Source of the DNA: JBOGCH01 sp051656645
GTDB taxonomy: Bacteria > Bacteroidota > Bacteroidia > Bacteroidales > Marinifilaceae
DNA: 51,489 nt
Direction: 5' to 3'
Assembly (NCBI GenBank): GCA_051656645.1
Contig: JBOGCH010000041.1
Coordinates: 1-51,489, forward strand
Each line of letters begins with the position of its first letter. Position 1 is the stretch's first letter. The position numbers and the translations under genes are program-made. The notes below the pieces were generated by a model, which saw only the letters and a program-made list of their open reading frames with translations, had not been told where the DNA came from and did not search any database. Of the stretch, positions 8,742 to 17,428 are shown piece by piece.

Positions 8742-11700
8742 TTATATCAAGTTTACACTTAAACCTAAACCGCGTAGCTCATGCAACAATACGTTGAATG
8801 ACTCTGGTAATCCCGGTGTAGGCATTGGCTCACCTTTAACAATGTGTTCGTAAGTTTTAGTTCTACCAACAACATCATCCGATTTTACAGTCAGAATCTC
8901 TTGAAGAATGTGAGCAGCACCGAATGCCTCAAGTGCCCAAACCTCCATCTCTCCAAAACGCTGACCACCAAATTGTGCCTTACCTCCAAGTGGCTGCTGT
9001 GTGATTAATGAGTATGGACCGATAGAACGCGCGTGCATTTTATCATCAACCATGTGACCTAACTTAAGCATATATGTCACACCCACTGTTGCAGGCTGGT
9101 CAAAACGCTCGCCGGTACCACCGTCGTACAAGTAAGTTGTTCCACAACGCGGAACCCCTGCTTTGTCCGTATAATCATTAACTTCATCCAATGACGCACC
9201 ATCAAAGATTGGTGTAGCGAACTTATGTCCAAGCTCTTTACCGGCCCATCCTAGAACGGCCTCAAATACCTGTCCAAGGTTCATACGCGAAGGTACACCC
9301 AGTGGGTTCAAACAGATATCAACCGGAGTTCCATCTGCAAGGAATGGCATATCTTCCACTCTTACCACGCGGCTCACGATACCTTTGTTACCGTGGCGTC
9401 CCGCCATTTTATCACCAATTTGAAGCTTTCTTTTCTTCGCAACGTACACTTTCGCCATTTTAATGATTCCCGAAGGAAGCTCATCTCCAACTGTCGCATT
9501 GTACTTTTTACGCTTAATCTGACCTTCAATTTCTTTATATTTAATGATATAGTTGTGGAATAAATCCCTAATCATATCATTTTTCTGCTTGTCAGTGGTC
9601 CATTTAGTAGGGTTTACTTCCAAGAAATTCAATGTCTGAATATTCTTCAATGTAAACTTAACTCCTTTTTGGATAACATCTTCATTTAAGCTATTCTTAA
9701 CTCCTTGCGAAGTTTTTCCGTTAACAAGTTCAAACAATTTCTCTACTAAGATATCATTCAAATCACCAATTTGACGGTGGAATTGCTCATCAATCTCAGC
9801 CAAAATAGCTTTACTTGCAGCTTTACTCTTTCTGTCTCCAATAGTACGTTGGAATAATTTTTTATCAATAATTACACCACGTAATGAAGGAGAAGCTTTA
9901 AGAGACGCATCCTTAACATCTCCGGCTTTATCACCAAAGATTGCACGAAGAAGTTTCTCTTCCGGACTTGGGTCACTTTCACCTTTTGGAGTAATCTTAC
10001 CAATAAGAATATCTCCTGGCTCAACACGAGCACCAATACGGATAATACCGTTTTCGTCCAAGTTACGAGTCGCTTCCTCACTAACGTTAGGAATATCCGA
10101 TGTAAACTCCTCTAAACCACGTTTAGTTTCACGTACCTCAAGTGAGTACTCATCAACATGCACAGACGTAAATACGTCATTACGTACAATGTTTTCAGAA
10201 ATCACAATCGCATCCTCATAGTTATAACCCTTCCAAGGCATATATGCCACTTTAAGGTTACGTCCAAGAGCAAGCTCTCCATCTTGCGATGAATATCCTT
10301 GTGTTAAAATCTCACCTTCTTCAACGCGCTGTCCTTTCTTAACAATTGGACGCAACGTCATAGTTGTACTTTGGTTAGTTCTGCGATACTTAGGAAGGAT
10401 ATACTCCTTACTATCACCATCAAAACTTACAAAACGCTCTTCCTCTGTCTGATCATATTTAACAATGACTCTCTCACCGTCAACATAATCAATAACCCCA
10501 GCACCTTCAGCAACAACTTGCGTACGTGAGTCTTTAATCAAGAATGCTTCCAAACCAGTTCCTACAATCGGAGCCTGAGGCTGAATAATAGGTACCGCCT
10601 GGCGCATCATGTTAGATCCCATCAGCGCACGGTTGGCATCATCATGCTCAAGGAAAGGAATCAACGACGCAGCAATCGAAGCAATTTGGTTAGGAGCAAC
10701 GTCAATCAAATCAATCTCAGCTGCTTCAGCAACAGGGAAATCACCATCTTGACGAGATTTAGCTCTTTTATTTACAAAATTACCATTTTCGTCAACTTTA
10801 GCATTTGCCTGAGCAATAACTAATCCTTCTTCTTCCTCTGCAGATAAATATTCAACTCCATCAATAGACAAGTCAACAATACCATCGTTAACCTTACGAT
10901 AAGGAGTCTCAATAAATCCTAAGTCATTAATCTTTGCATACACACAAAGAGAAGAGATCAAACCGATATTCGGTCCCTCTGGCGTCTCAATAGGACACAA
11001 ACGTCCGTAGTGTGTATAGTGAACGTCTCGAACCTCAAACCCTGCTCTATCACGAGAAAGTCCACCAGGTCCAAGGGCAGACATACGTCTCTTGTGAGTA
11101 ATCTCAGCCAAAGGATTCGTTTGGTCCATGAACTGAGATAAAGCATTCGTTCCAAAGAATGAGTTAATTACAGACGATAGGATTTTTGAATTAATCAAAT
11201 CCACCGGCGTAAACACCTCATTATCGCGCACGTTCATACGCTCACGGATAGTTCTTGCCATACGTGCAAGACCAACACCGAATTGATTATATAATTGTTC
11301 GCCTACAGTACGTACGCGTCTATTACTTAAGTGGTCAATATCATCAACATCTGTTTTAGCATTTAACAGCTTAATCAAATACTTAATGATCTCAATTATA
11401 TCCTCCTTAGTTAATACCTTGGTTGTAGGATCCGTAGTAAGACCAAGTTTCTTATTTAACTTGTAACGTCCCACTTCACCTAAATCATAACGCTTATCAG
11501 AGAAGAATAACTTATCAATAACGTCGCGCGCAGTAGCTTCATCAGGCGGCTCCGAACTACGTAATTGTCTATAAATGTGAAGTACCGCTTCCTTCTCCGA
11601 GTTACATGGGTCCTTCTGAAGCGTATTATATATAATAGCGTAGTCAGCTAAGTTTTGCTTCTCCTTATGTAAAAGGATAGTCTTAGTACCGCTATCAACA

Positions 11701-12554
11701 ATCGCATCAATATGTTCGTTTTCAAGTACCGTTTCACGATCAACGATAACCTCGTTACGCTCAATCGATACTACCTCACCAGTATCCTCGTCTACGAAAT
11801 CCTCCACCCACGTCTTCAAAACACGAGCAGCTAAACGTCTTCCAACGACTTTTTTCAAGCCCGATTTAGAAACATTAATCTCATCTGCAAGACCAAATAT
11901 TTCAAGGATTTCCTTATCTGTTTCAAATCCAATTGCTCTTAACAACGTTGTAACCGGTAATTTCTTCTTACGGTCAATGTACGCATACATTACGTTGTTA
12001 ATATCAGTAGCAAACTCTATCCAAGAACCTTTAAAAGGAATAATTCTTGCTGAATAGAGCTTGGTTCCATTTGCATGTACACTTTGTCCAAAGAATACCC
12101 CTGGCGAACGGTGCAACTGCGATACAATTACACGCTCAGCACCATTAATAACAAAGGTTCCTTTAGGTGTCATGTATGGAACATTTCCTAAATACACCTC
12201 TTCAATAACTGTATCAAAATCTTCATGTTCAGGATCTGTACAATAAAGTTTTAATTTAGCTTTTAGAGGAGCGCCATATGTCAACCCTTGTTCTAAACAC
12301 TCAGGGATAGTATAGCGTGGCGGATCAATAAAATAGTCCAAAAACTCGAGAACGAAATTATTGCGCGTGTCAGTAATAGGAAAGTTCTCCTTAAAAACAG
12401 TGTAAAGGCCTTCGTTTTTTCTGTTTTCAGGCATCGTACCCAATTGAAAAAAGTCCTTGAATGACTTTAGTTGCACCTCTAGAAAATCAGGATATCTCAA
12501 CTGATTCTGTATGGTTGCAAAGCTTATTCTTTTGTTTGAATTATTTGAAGACAT
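8742..12554 (-). CDS. rpoB: RNA polymerase beta subunit
   Basis: Second largest RNA polymerase subunit, 1270 residues, the normal length for Bacteroidales. The rifampicin pocket is visible as LSQFMDQTNPLAEITHKRR then MSALGPGG. The Asp, His and Ser corresponding to E. coli D516, H526 and S531 are all present, so the sequence shows no classical rifampicin-resistance change. Other landmarks are CPIETPEGPNIGLI, GYNYEDAIVISE, HGNKGIVS and the C-terminal MHARSIGPYSLITQQPLGGKAQFGGQRFGEMEVWAL region. It is transcribed after rplL across a hairpin that probably lowers or controls readthrough. Confidence 0.98.
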   Translation of the reverse strand: MSSNNSNKRISFATIQNQLRYPDFLEVQLKSFKDFFQLGTMPENRKNEGLYTVFKENFPITDTRNNFVLEFLDYFIDPPRYTIPECLEQGLTYGAPLKAKLKLYCTDPEHEDFDTVIEEVYLGNVPYMTPKGTFVINGAERVIVSQLHRSPGVFFGQSVHANGTKLYSARIIPFKGSWIEFATDINNVMYAYIDRKKKLPVTTLLRAIGFETDKEILEIFGLADEINVSKSGLKKVVGRRLAARVLKTWVEDFVDEDTGEVVSIERNEVIVDRETVLENEHIDAIVDSGTKTILLHKEKQNLADYAIIYNTLQKDPCNSEKEAVLHIYRQLRSSEPPDEATARDVIDKLFFSDKRYDLGEVGRYKLNKKLGLTTDPTTKVLTKEDIIEIIKYLIKLLNAKTDVDDIDHLSNRRVRTVGEQLYNQFGVGLARMARTIRERMNVRDNEVFTPVDLINSKILSSVINSFFGTNALSQFMDQTNPLAEITHKRRMSALGPGGLSRDRAGFEVRDVHYTHYGRLCPIETPEGPNIGLISSLCVYAKINDLGFIETPYRKVNDGIVDLSIDGVEYLSAEEEEGLVIAQANAKVDENGNFVNKRAKSRQDGDFPVAEAAEIDLIDVAPNQIASIAASLIPFLEHDDANRALMGSNMMRQAVPIIQPQAPIVGTGLEAFLIKDSRTQVVAEGAGVIDYVDGERVIVKYDQTEEERFVSFDGDSKEYILPKYRRTNQSTTMTLRPIVKKGQRVEEGEILTQGYSSQDGELALGRNLKVAYMPWKGYNYEDAIVISENIVRNDVFTSVHVDEYSLEVRETKRGLEEFTSDIPNVSEEATRNLDENGIIRIGARVEPGDILIGKITPKGESDPSPEEKLLRAIFGDKAGDVKDASLKASPSLRGVIIDKKLFQRTIGDRKSKAASKAILAEIDEQFHRQIGDLNDILVEKLFELVNGKTSQGVKNSLNEDVIQKGVKFTLKNIQTLNFLEVNPTKWTTDKQKNDMIRDLFHNYIIKYKEIEGQIKRKKYNATVGDELPSGIIKMAKVYVAKKRKLQIGDKMAGRHGNKGIVSRVVRVEDMPFLADGTPVDICLNPLGVPSRMNLGQVFEAVLGWAGKELGHKFATPIFDGASLDEVNDYTDKAGVPRCGTTYLYDGGTGERFDQPATVGVTYMLKLGHMVDDKMHARSIGPYSLITQQPLGGKAQFGGQRFGEMEVWALEAFGAAHILQEILTVKSDDVVGRTKTYEHIVKGEPMPTPGLPESFNVLLHELRGLGLSVNLI

Positions 12555-12595
12555 CTATATTTAATTTTGAACCTAAACAATAATAACGACAAAAT

Positions 12596-12624
12596 GGTTT
12601 AGAGTCTGAAACAGACTCTAAACC
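12596..12624 (-). terminator. Hairpin between rplL and rpoB
   Basis: Perfect 13-bp arms 12596-12608 and 12612-12624 around a 3-base loop, followed on the - strand by ATTTTGTC. The T tract is short, which fits a partial terminator. Partial termination between rplL and rpoB is well known in E. coli, where it sets the ratio of L7/L12 to polymerase. The same role here is inference. Confidence 0.75.
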
Positions 12625-12648
12625 GTTAAAATCCTAGGATTTTATAAC

Positions 12649-13017
12649 TTATTTAAGTTCAACTTCAGCTCCAGCTTCTTCTAGTTGAGTTTTAAGTGCG
12701 TTAGCTTCTTCTTTAGAAACTTTCTCTTTTAAAGGAGCAGGTGTTTTATCACAAACTTCTTTTGCTTCTTTTAGTCCAAGACCAGTAAGTTCTTTAACTA
12801 ATTTCACAACTGCTAATTTAGATGCACCAGCTGACTTAAGGATTACGTCAAACTCAGTTTGCTCAGCAGCTTCAGCAGCAGCAGCAGGAGCTGCAACAGC
12901 TACAGCAGCAGCTGCAGGTTCAATTCCGTACTCTTCTTTTAAGATATCAGCTAACTCTTTTACGTCTTTTACTGTCAAGTTTACTAACTCTTCTGCAAGT
13001 TTTTTCAAATCTGCCAT
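12649..13017 (-). CDS. rplL: 50S ribosomal protein L7/L12
   Basis: Stalk protein that recruits translation GTPases to the ribosome. At 122 residues it shows the N-terminal dimerisation domain (KKLAEELVNLTVKDVKELADIL), an Ala-rich hinge (PAAAAVAVAAPAAAAEAAE) and the compact C-terminal domain (EFDVILKSAGASKLAVVKLVKEL, GLGLKEAKEVCDKTP). It follows rplJ by 44 bases, the usual stalk gene pair. Confidence 0.97.
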   Translation of the reverse strand: MADLKKLAEELVNLTVKDVKELADILKEEYGIEPAAAAVAVAAPAAAAEAAEQTEFDVILKSAGASKLAVVKLVKELTGLGLKEAKEVCDKTPAPLKEKVSKEEANALKTQLEEAGAEVELK

Positions 13018-13061
13018 CTCGATAATATTTAAAATTGTTTTCTACTCTAATATAATTGTAA

Positions 13062-13580
13062 TTAAGCTCTATCTTCAAGAGTTTTAAGCACTCCGTGGAT
13101 AGTATTCTTCCCTGAATCCAAAGAAGAAATAATGTTTTGCATTGGTGACTGAAGCATTCCGATGATATCTCCAATAAGTTCTTCCTTAGATTTGATATTA
13201 ACAAGAGCCTCAAGACTGTTCTCACCAACATAGACACATTCCTCAACGAATGCACCTTTCAATACAGGTTTTCCCGTTTTTTTGCTAAACTCTTTGATAA
13301 GTTTCGCAGGAGCATTTCCTGTTTCAGAAAGCATAACGGCACTTGAACCAGCAAGTACACCGTAAAGTTCTTCATAGTTATTTTCTAAGCCATCAAGAGC
13401 AACTCTTAACAACGTATTTTTTACTTGAATTAACTTTATATCTGCCTTGAAACACTCTCTACGCAAATTTTGAGTTGCTGCAGCATCTAAACCAGAAATA
13501 TCACTGATATATAGGTGCTTAAACGACTGTATTTCATTCGCTAAGTTGTCTATAATAAGTTGTTTCTCTTCCCTTTTCAT
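13062..13580 (-). CDS. rplJ: 50S ribosomal protein L10
   Basis: Scaffold of the ribosomal stalk that carries L7/L12 dimers on its C-terminal helix. At 172 residues it begins MKREEKQLIIDNLANEIQS and shows the YISDISGLDAAATQNLRR and AGSSAVMLSETGNAPAKLIKEF regions typical of L10. Only 28 bases separate it from rplA, so there is little room for a long autoregulatory leader of the E. coli kind. Confidence 0.96.
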   Translation of the reverse strand: MKREEKQLIIDNLANEIQSFKHLYISDISGLDAAATQNLRRECFKADIKLIQVKNTLLRVALDGLENNYEELYGVLAGSSAVMLSETGNAPAKLIKEFSKKTGKPVLKGAFVEECVYVGENSLEALVNIKSKEELIGDIIGMLQSPMQNIISSLDSGKNTIHGVLKTLEDRA

Positions 13581-13608
13581 TATACAAAGGTCATTTTAAA
13601 GTTAATAA

Positions 13609-14304
13609 TTAATCAAGTAATGATTTTAGATCTATTTCTAGACCCGGACTCATTGTGCTTGATAGGAACACACTCTTCACATAAGTTCCTTTAGCTGAAG
13701 ATGGTTTTAAACGTTGAATAACGCTAATAAACTCAGCAGCATTTTCCTTGATTTTCTCAGGGTCAAAACTTACTTTTCCGATTGACGAGTGTACGATTCC
13801 GTATTTGTCAACTTTAAAATCGATTTTTCCTGCTTTAACCTCAGTAACGGCCTTACCAACTTCTGTTGTTACGGTTCCGCTCTTAGGGTTTGGCATCAAT
13901 CCACGTGGACCTAAAATTCGTCCAAGAGCACCTACTTTACCCATTATTGAAGGCATTGTAATGATGATATCTACATCTGTCCAACCATTTTTGATTTTAT
14001 CGATATATTCATCCAATCCTACATAATCAGCTCCGGCAGCTCTAGCCTCTTCTTCCTTATCAGGAGTACAAAGAACTAAAACTTTTACGTCTTTACCGGT
14101 TCCGTGAGGTAAGGTACAAACACCACGCACCATTTGATCGGCTTTACGTGGGTCTACTCCTAAGCGAACGTCCATGTCTACTGACGCATCAAACTTTGTA
14201 AAAGTAATTTCCTTCACAAGCTTAGCAGCTTCGTCGATGGTATAGATTTTACCGTTCTCGATTTTTTCTAAAGCTAACTTTTTATTTTTTGTCAGTCTAC
14301 TCAT
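13609..14304 (-). CDS. rplA: 50S ribosomal protein L1
   Basis: L1 stalk protein, involved in release of deacylated tRNA from the E site. It is full length (231 residues). Signatures: FDASVDMDVRLGVDPRKADQMVRG near the N-terminus, the GPRGLMPNPKSGTVT motif, and the C-terminal KPSSAKGTYVKSVFLSSTMSPG. It lies 24 bases after rplK in the conserved rplK-rplA pair. Confidence 0.97.
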   Translation of the reverse strand: MSRLTKNKKLALEKIENGKIYTIDEAAKLVKEITFTKFDASVDMDVRLGVDPRKADQMVRGVCTLPHGTGKDVKVLVLCTPDKEEEARAAGADYVGLDEYIDKIKNGWTDVDIIITMPSIMGKVGALGRILGPRGLMPNPKSGTVTTEVGKAVTEVKAGKIDFKVDKYGIVHSSIGKVSFDPEKIKENAAEFISVIQRLKPSSAKGTYVKSVFLSSTMSPGLEIDLKSLLD

Positions 14305-14328
14305 TACGTTTGAAGTATTACAAATTCA

Positions 14329-14766
14329 TTAAAAAGGTTTGTCACCATCAACAGTGATACCCATACTTCTGGCAGTTCCAGCTACCATGCTCATAGCTTT
14401 CTCAACTTCAAAAGCATTCATATCGTTCATTTTGTTTTGAGCGATATCCTTAACTTGATCCCAGCTAATTTTCGCAACTTTGTTACGGTTAGGCTGTGCT
14501 GATCCAGATTTAAGTTTTGCTGCTTCTAAAAGTTGAATAGCAACAGGAGGTTGTTTAGTAATAAAGTCAAACGATTTATCACCATAAACCTGAATAACTA
14601 CCGGAATGATCTTTCCTGCCTGATCCTGAGTTCTTGCATTGAACTGCTTACAGAAGTCCATAATATTGACCCCTTTAGATCCTAATGCTGGTCCTACAGG
14701 AGGAGAAGGATTAGCGGCACCGGCCTTAATCTGTAGCTTAATAAGTGCTTCAACTTCTTTTGCCAT
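14329..14766 (-). CDS. rplK: 50S ribosomal protein L11
   Basis: Binds the GTPase-associated region of 23S rRNA and is needed for stringent-factor sensing on the ribosome. At 145 residues it shows the Pro-rich hinge PSPPVGPALGSKGVNIMDFC in the N-terminal domain and the RNA-binding C-terminal domain ending ARSMGITVDG. It is preceded by nusG by 23 bases. Confidence 0.97.
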   Translation of the reverse strand: MAKEVEALIKLQIKAGAANPSPPVGPALGSKGVNIMDFCKQFNARTQDQAGKIIPVVIQVYGDKSFDFITKQPPVAIQLLEAAKLKSGSAQPNRNKVAKISWDQVKDIAQNKMNDMNAFEVEKAMSMVAGTARSMGITVDGDKPF

Positions 14767-14789
14767 AATTTTTTCTTCTCAAAAATTAA

Positions 14790-15338
14790 TTATTCTTTTT
14801 CTACCTGCATGAAACTTAACTCAAGTGGTGTTTTACGACCAAAGATCTTAACAATTACTTTTAAGCGTCTCTTGTCATTATTCACCTCTTCTATCACACC
14901 GGTAAAACCATTAAACGGTCCGTCAGTTACTTTTACTGACTCGCCAACGAAATAAGGTACACTTATTTCTTCTGGTTGTTCCGCAAGTTCATCAACCTTA
15001 CCGAGAATTCGGTTTATCTCCGATTGTCTCATCGGAACCGGATCGCCACCTTTGGTTTCCCCCAGGAAGCCTATTACATTCGTGATATCACGAAGTATGT
15101 GGGGAACTTCTCCTACAAGCGCTGCCTCCACCATTACATAACCTGGAAAAAAGTTTCGTTCAATACTTACTTTCTTGCCGTTACGTACTTGGTAAACCTT
15201 CTCTGTAGGTATCAATACCTGCGACACATAATCCTGAAGTCCCAAACTGGCAATTTCGCTCTCGATGTACTCCTTCACCTTCTTCTCTTTTCCTCCAATC
15301 ACGCGAAGTACATACCATCTTTTTTTAACTTCTGCCAT
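14790..15338 (-). CDS. nusG: Transcription elongation/antitermination factor NusG
   Basis: General transcription factor that binds RNA polymerase beta' and couples transcription with translation or Rho. The N-terminal NGN domain starts KKRWYVLRVIGGKEKKVKEYIE and includes the FFPGYVMVE motif. The C-terminal KOW domain has VKVTDGPFNGFTGVIEEVN and ends KTPLELSFMQVEKE. At 182 residues it is the ordinary housekeeping form, not a long UpxY-type paralogue. It sits in the secE-nusG-rplK order. Confidence 0.97.
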   Translation of the reverse strand: MAEVKKRWYVLRVIGGKEKKVKEYIESEIASLGLQDYVSQVLIPTEKVYQVRNGKKVSIERNFFPGYVMVEAALVGEVPHILRDITNVIGFLGETKGGDPVPMRQSEINRILGKVDELAEQPEEISVPYFVGESVKVTDGPFNGFTGVIEEVNNDKRRLKVIVKIFGRKTPLELSFMQVEKE

Positions 15339-15356
15339 GTCCTTTATTCAAGATTA

Positions 15357-15548
15357 TTAATACAACATATTATATATAAAACTCATAATGTGTCTGAACG
15401 AAAAGTCCATCGCAAAAATTCCTAACGAGATAATGATGGAAGCTATCATTACTATCGTAGCACTGCTTTGGAGTTCAGACCATGTTGGCCAACTTACTTT
15501 GTTGACCATTTCATTATAAACTTCCGAAAGATATACTTTTACATTCAT
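15357..15548 (-). CDS. secE: Preprotein translocase subunit SecE
   Basis: Small essential subunit of the SecYEG channel in the inner membrane. It has 63 residues with an amphipathic N-terminal helix (VYLSEVYNEMVNKVSWPTWSE, containing the conserved VSWPT) and one membrane span (ATIVMIASIIISLGIFAMDF). This is the short single-span form typical outside the enterics. It lies directly upstream of nusG, as in most bacteria. Confidence 0.95.
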   Translation of the reverse strand: MNVKVYLSEVYNEMVNKVSWPTWSELQSSATIVMIASIIISLGIFAMDFSFRHIMSFIYNMLY

Positions 15549-15597
15549 CAGCTTTATTTTTTTAGATTAAGTCGTCAGACTCACTTTTTCACTTTAG

Positions 15598-15670
15598 CAC
15601 GGGAGGAGGGGCTCGAACCCCCGACACCTGGTTTTGGAGACCAGTGCTCTACCAACTGAGCTACTCCCGT
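15598..15670 (-). tRNA. tRNA-Trp, anticodon CCA
   Basis: A 73-base cloverleaf on the - strand. The acceptor stem pairs ACGGGAG with CTCCCGT, the D arm is GCTCAGTTGGTAGAGC, the anticodon loop is CTCCAAA in a CTGGT/ACCAG stem, and the T arm is GGGGGTTCGAGCCCC. The discriminator base is G, and the 3' CCA is not encoded. It lies between tuf and secE. A short hairpin at 15679-15693 just before it may help separate the tRNA from tuf mRNA. Confidence 0.96.
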
Positions 15671-15711
15671 AGATTGGAACTGACAAAGTCAGTCCCAAAG
15701 TATATCGATAA

Positions 15712-16899
15712 TTAGTCGATCATTTCAGTAATCTGTCCAGCACCTACTGTTCTACCACCTTCACGGATAGCGAAACGTAGACCGATTGAACATGCTACAG
15801 GAGTAATTAACTCAACAGTGATTGTTAAGTTATCACCTGGCATTACCATCTCAGTTCCTTCTGGTAAAGTAATCTCTCCAGTTACGTCAAGAGTACGTAA
15901 GTAGAATTGAGGTCTGTAACGGTTGTGGAATGGAGTGTGACGTCCACCTTCTTCTTTCTTAAGGATATAAACCTCTGCTTTGAAACGAGAGTGAGGTTTT
16001 ACTGAACCTGGTTTAGCTAATACCATACCACGTTTGATTTCGTTTTTGTCTACACCACGAAGTAATAGACCTACGTTATCACCAGCTTGTCCGTCATCAA
16101 GAATTTTACGGAACATCTCAACCCCTGTACAAACAGTTTTCTTACCATCTGCACCAAGACCAATGATTTCAATTTCATCACCAGTGTGGATTTTACCAGT
16201 TTCGATACGTCCAGTTGCAACAGTACCACGACCAGTAATAGAGAATACGTCCTCAACAGGCATCAAGAATGGTTTATCAACGTCACGAGCTGGAAGTGGA
16301 ATCCAAGCATCAACAGCGTTCATTAATTCCATAATTTTGTCTTCCCATTTCTCATCACCATTAAGACCACCTAATGCAGATCCTAAGATAACTGGAGTGT
16401 TGTCACCGTCGAAATCGTAGAAGCTTAATAATTCACGAACTTCCATTTCAACTAATTCTAACATCTCAGCATCGTCAACCATGTCAACTTTATTCAAGAA
16501 AACAACGATTTTAGGAACGTTTACCTGACGACAAAGTAGGATGTGCTCACGTGTTTGAGGCATAGGACCGTCAGTCGCAGCACAAACAAGGATAGCACCG
16601 TCCATCTGAGCAGCACCAGTAACCATGTTCTTTACGTAATCGGCGTGACCTGGACAGTCAACGTGAGCGTAGTGACGGTTTTCTGTTTGATATTCTACGT
16701 GAGATGTATTGATAGTGATACCTCTTTCTTTTTCTTCTGGAGCGTTGTCAATCTGATCGAATGATCTTAACTCAGATAGACCTTTTTTCGCTAAAACAGT
16801 TGTGATAGCAGCTGTTAAAGTTGTTTTTCCGTGGTCTACGTGACCAATCGTACCAATATTTACGTGTGGTTTCGATCTGTCAAAATGTTCTTTAGCCAT
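15712..16899 (-). CDS. tuf: Elongation factor Tu
   Basis: GTPase that delivers aminoacyl-tRNA to the ribosome. All G motifs are present: GHVDHGKTTLT (P loop), the switch I threonine within RGITINTSH, DCPGHADYVKNM, NKVD and the SAL motif. Domains 2 and 3 follow, ending RTVGAGQITEMID. At 395 residues it is the normal length. It heads the block tuf-tRNA-Trp-secE-nusG and has its own promoter candidate in the 195-bp gap upstream. The dense antisense open frames opposite it come from its strong codon bias. Confidence 0.98.
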   Translation of the reverse strand: MAKEHFDRSKPHVNIGTIGHVDHGKTTLTAAITTVLAKKGLSELRSFDQIDNAPEEKERGITINTSHVEYQTENRHYAHVDCPGHADYVKNMVTGAAQMDGAILVCAATDGPMPQTREHILLCRQVNVPKIVVFLNKVDMVDDAEMLELVEMEVRELLSFYDFDGDNTPVILGSALGGLNGDEKWEDKIMELMNAVDAWIPLPARDVDKPFLMPVEDVFSITGRGTVATGRIETGKIHTGDEIEIIGLGADGKKTVCTGVEMFRKILDDGQAGDNVGLLLRGVDKNEIKRGMVLAKPGSVKPHSRFKAEVYILKKEEGGRHTPFHNRYRPQFYLRTLDVTGEITLPEGTEMVMPGDNLTITVELITPVACSIGLRFAIREGGRTVGAGQITEMID

Positions 16900-16993
16900 A
16901 ACTCTTAAAACAATTTTTATTATTAAACAATTTATCTATAAAATAACTTATATCTTTTATCTGCAAGTTTCGCTCTCAACAGACACAAATATA

Positions 16994-17017
16994 TTGCCCC
17001 CTGTTAAGTGGGGGCAA
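16994..17017. promoter_or_regulatory. GC-rich hairpin overlapping the tuf -7 box
   Basis: Arms TTGCCCCC (16994-17001) and GGGGGCAA (17010-17017) surround an 8-base loop. The arm at 17010-17017 shares three bases with the -7 box at 17015-17022, and a second TATATTTG lies on the other side at 16986-16993. In RNA it would sit at the very 5' end of the tuf leader. It could be an operator, an mRNA-stabilising hairpin or a leftover terminator of hpf. Confidence 0.5.
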
Positions 17018-17044
17018 ATATAGTTATAAATTTTGGATAACAAA
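17015..17044 (-). promoter_or_regulatory. Bacteroidota-type promoter for tuf
   Basis: On the - strand, TTTG (17041-17044) is followed after 18 bases by TATATTTG (17015-17022). This matches the known Bacteroides consensus TTTG, about 19 bp, TAnnTTTG. The expected start near 17008 gives a leader of roughly 110 bases for tuf. It is the best promoter match seen in the window. Confidence 0.65.
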
Positions 17045-17094
17045 AATTTTCTGTTTAAAGTTTATTACTTTGTAACAGAATAGCATACAGAAAT

Positions 17095-17409
17095 TTAATC
17101 TCTCAAGCCTTCTTCTTGTCTTTCCTTCTCTTTAATTTTAACTAACTGTATCTTCATAACATCGTAGATATTATCTACAGCTTCTTCAAAAGTCCGCGCA
17201 TTCTTTTTCACAAATGCATCATTACCTTTAACTATGGCTCTCACCTCTGCAACTTTGTTCTCAAGGTGATCATCCTTTTCCAGCTTCAATGTTACCTCTA
17301 TTGCCAGAAGACCATCATTATATTTCTCTAATTTGGAACATTTTTTAGTTACAAAATCTTCCAACTGTGCACTTGCAGAAAAACCTACTGAATTAATTCT
17401 AACTTCCAT
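17095..17409 (-). CDS. hpf: Ribosome hibernation promoting factor (short HPF/RaiA family)
   Basis: A 104-residue protein of the HPF/RaiA family that binds the 30S decoding region during starvation and promotes ribosome inactivation or dimerisation. Family features are the start MEVRINSVGFSASAQLEDFVTKKCSKLEKY, the acidic-basic middle with VRAIVKGNDAFVKKNARTFEEAVDNIYD, and the helix ending QLVKIKEKE. It lacks the C-terminal dimerisation domain of long HPF. It begins 19 bases after the xerC-like gene and is probably co-transcribed with it. Confidence 0.9.
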   Translation of the reverse strand: MEVRINSVGFSASAQLEDFVTKKCSKLEKYNDGLLAIEVTLKLEKDDHLENKVAEVRAIVKGNDAFVKKNARTFEEAVDNIYDVMKIQLVKIKEKERQEEGLRD

Positions 17410-17428
17410 TGTTCTTCCTCCTTTTAGT

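Noticed and set aside
4518..12246. Many open frames on the other strand or in other frames inside rpoC and rpoB
   Set aside because: They are short, lack family resemblance, and follow from the biased codon use of the polymerase genes.
16034..16764. Open frames opposite tuf
   Set aside because: Explained by the strong codon bias of EF-Tu; sequences are low-complexity Ser/Thr/Pro or Asn-rich and resemble nothing known.
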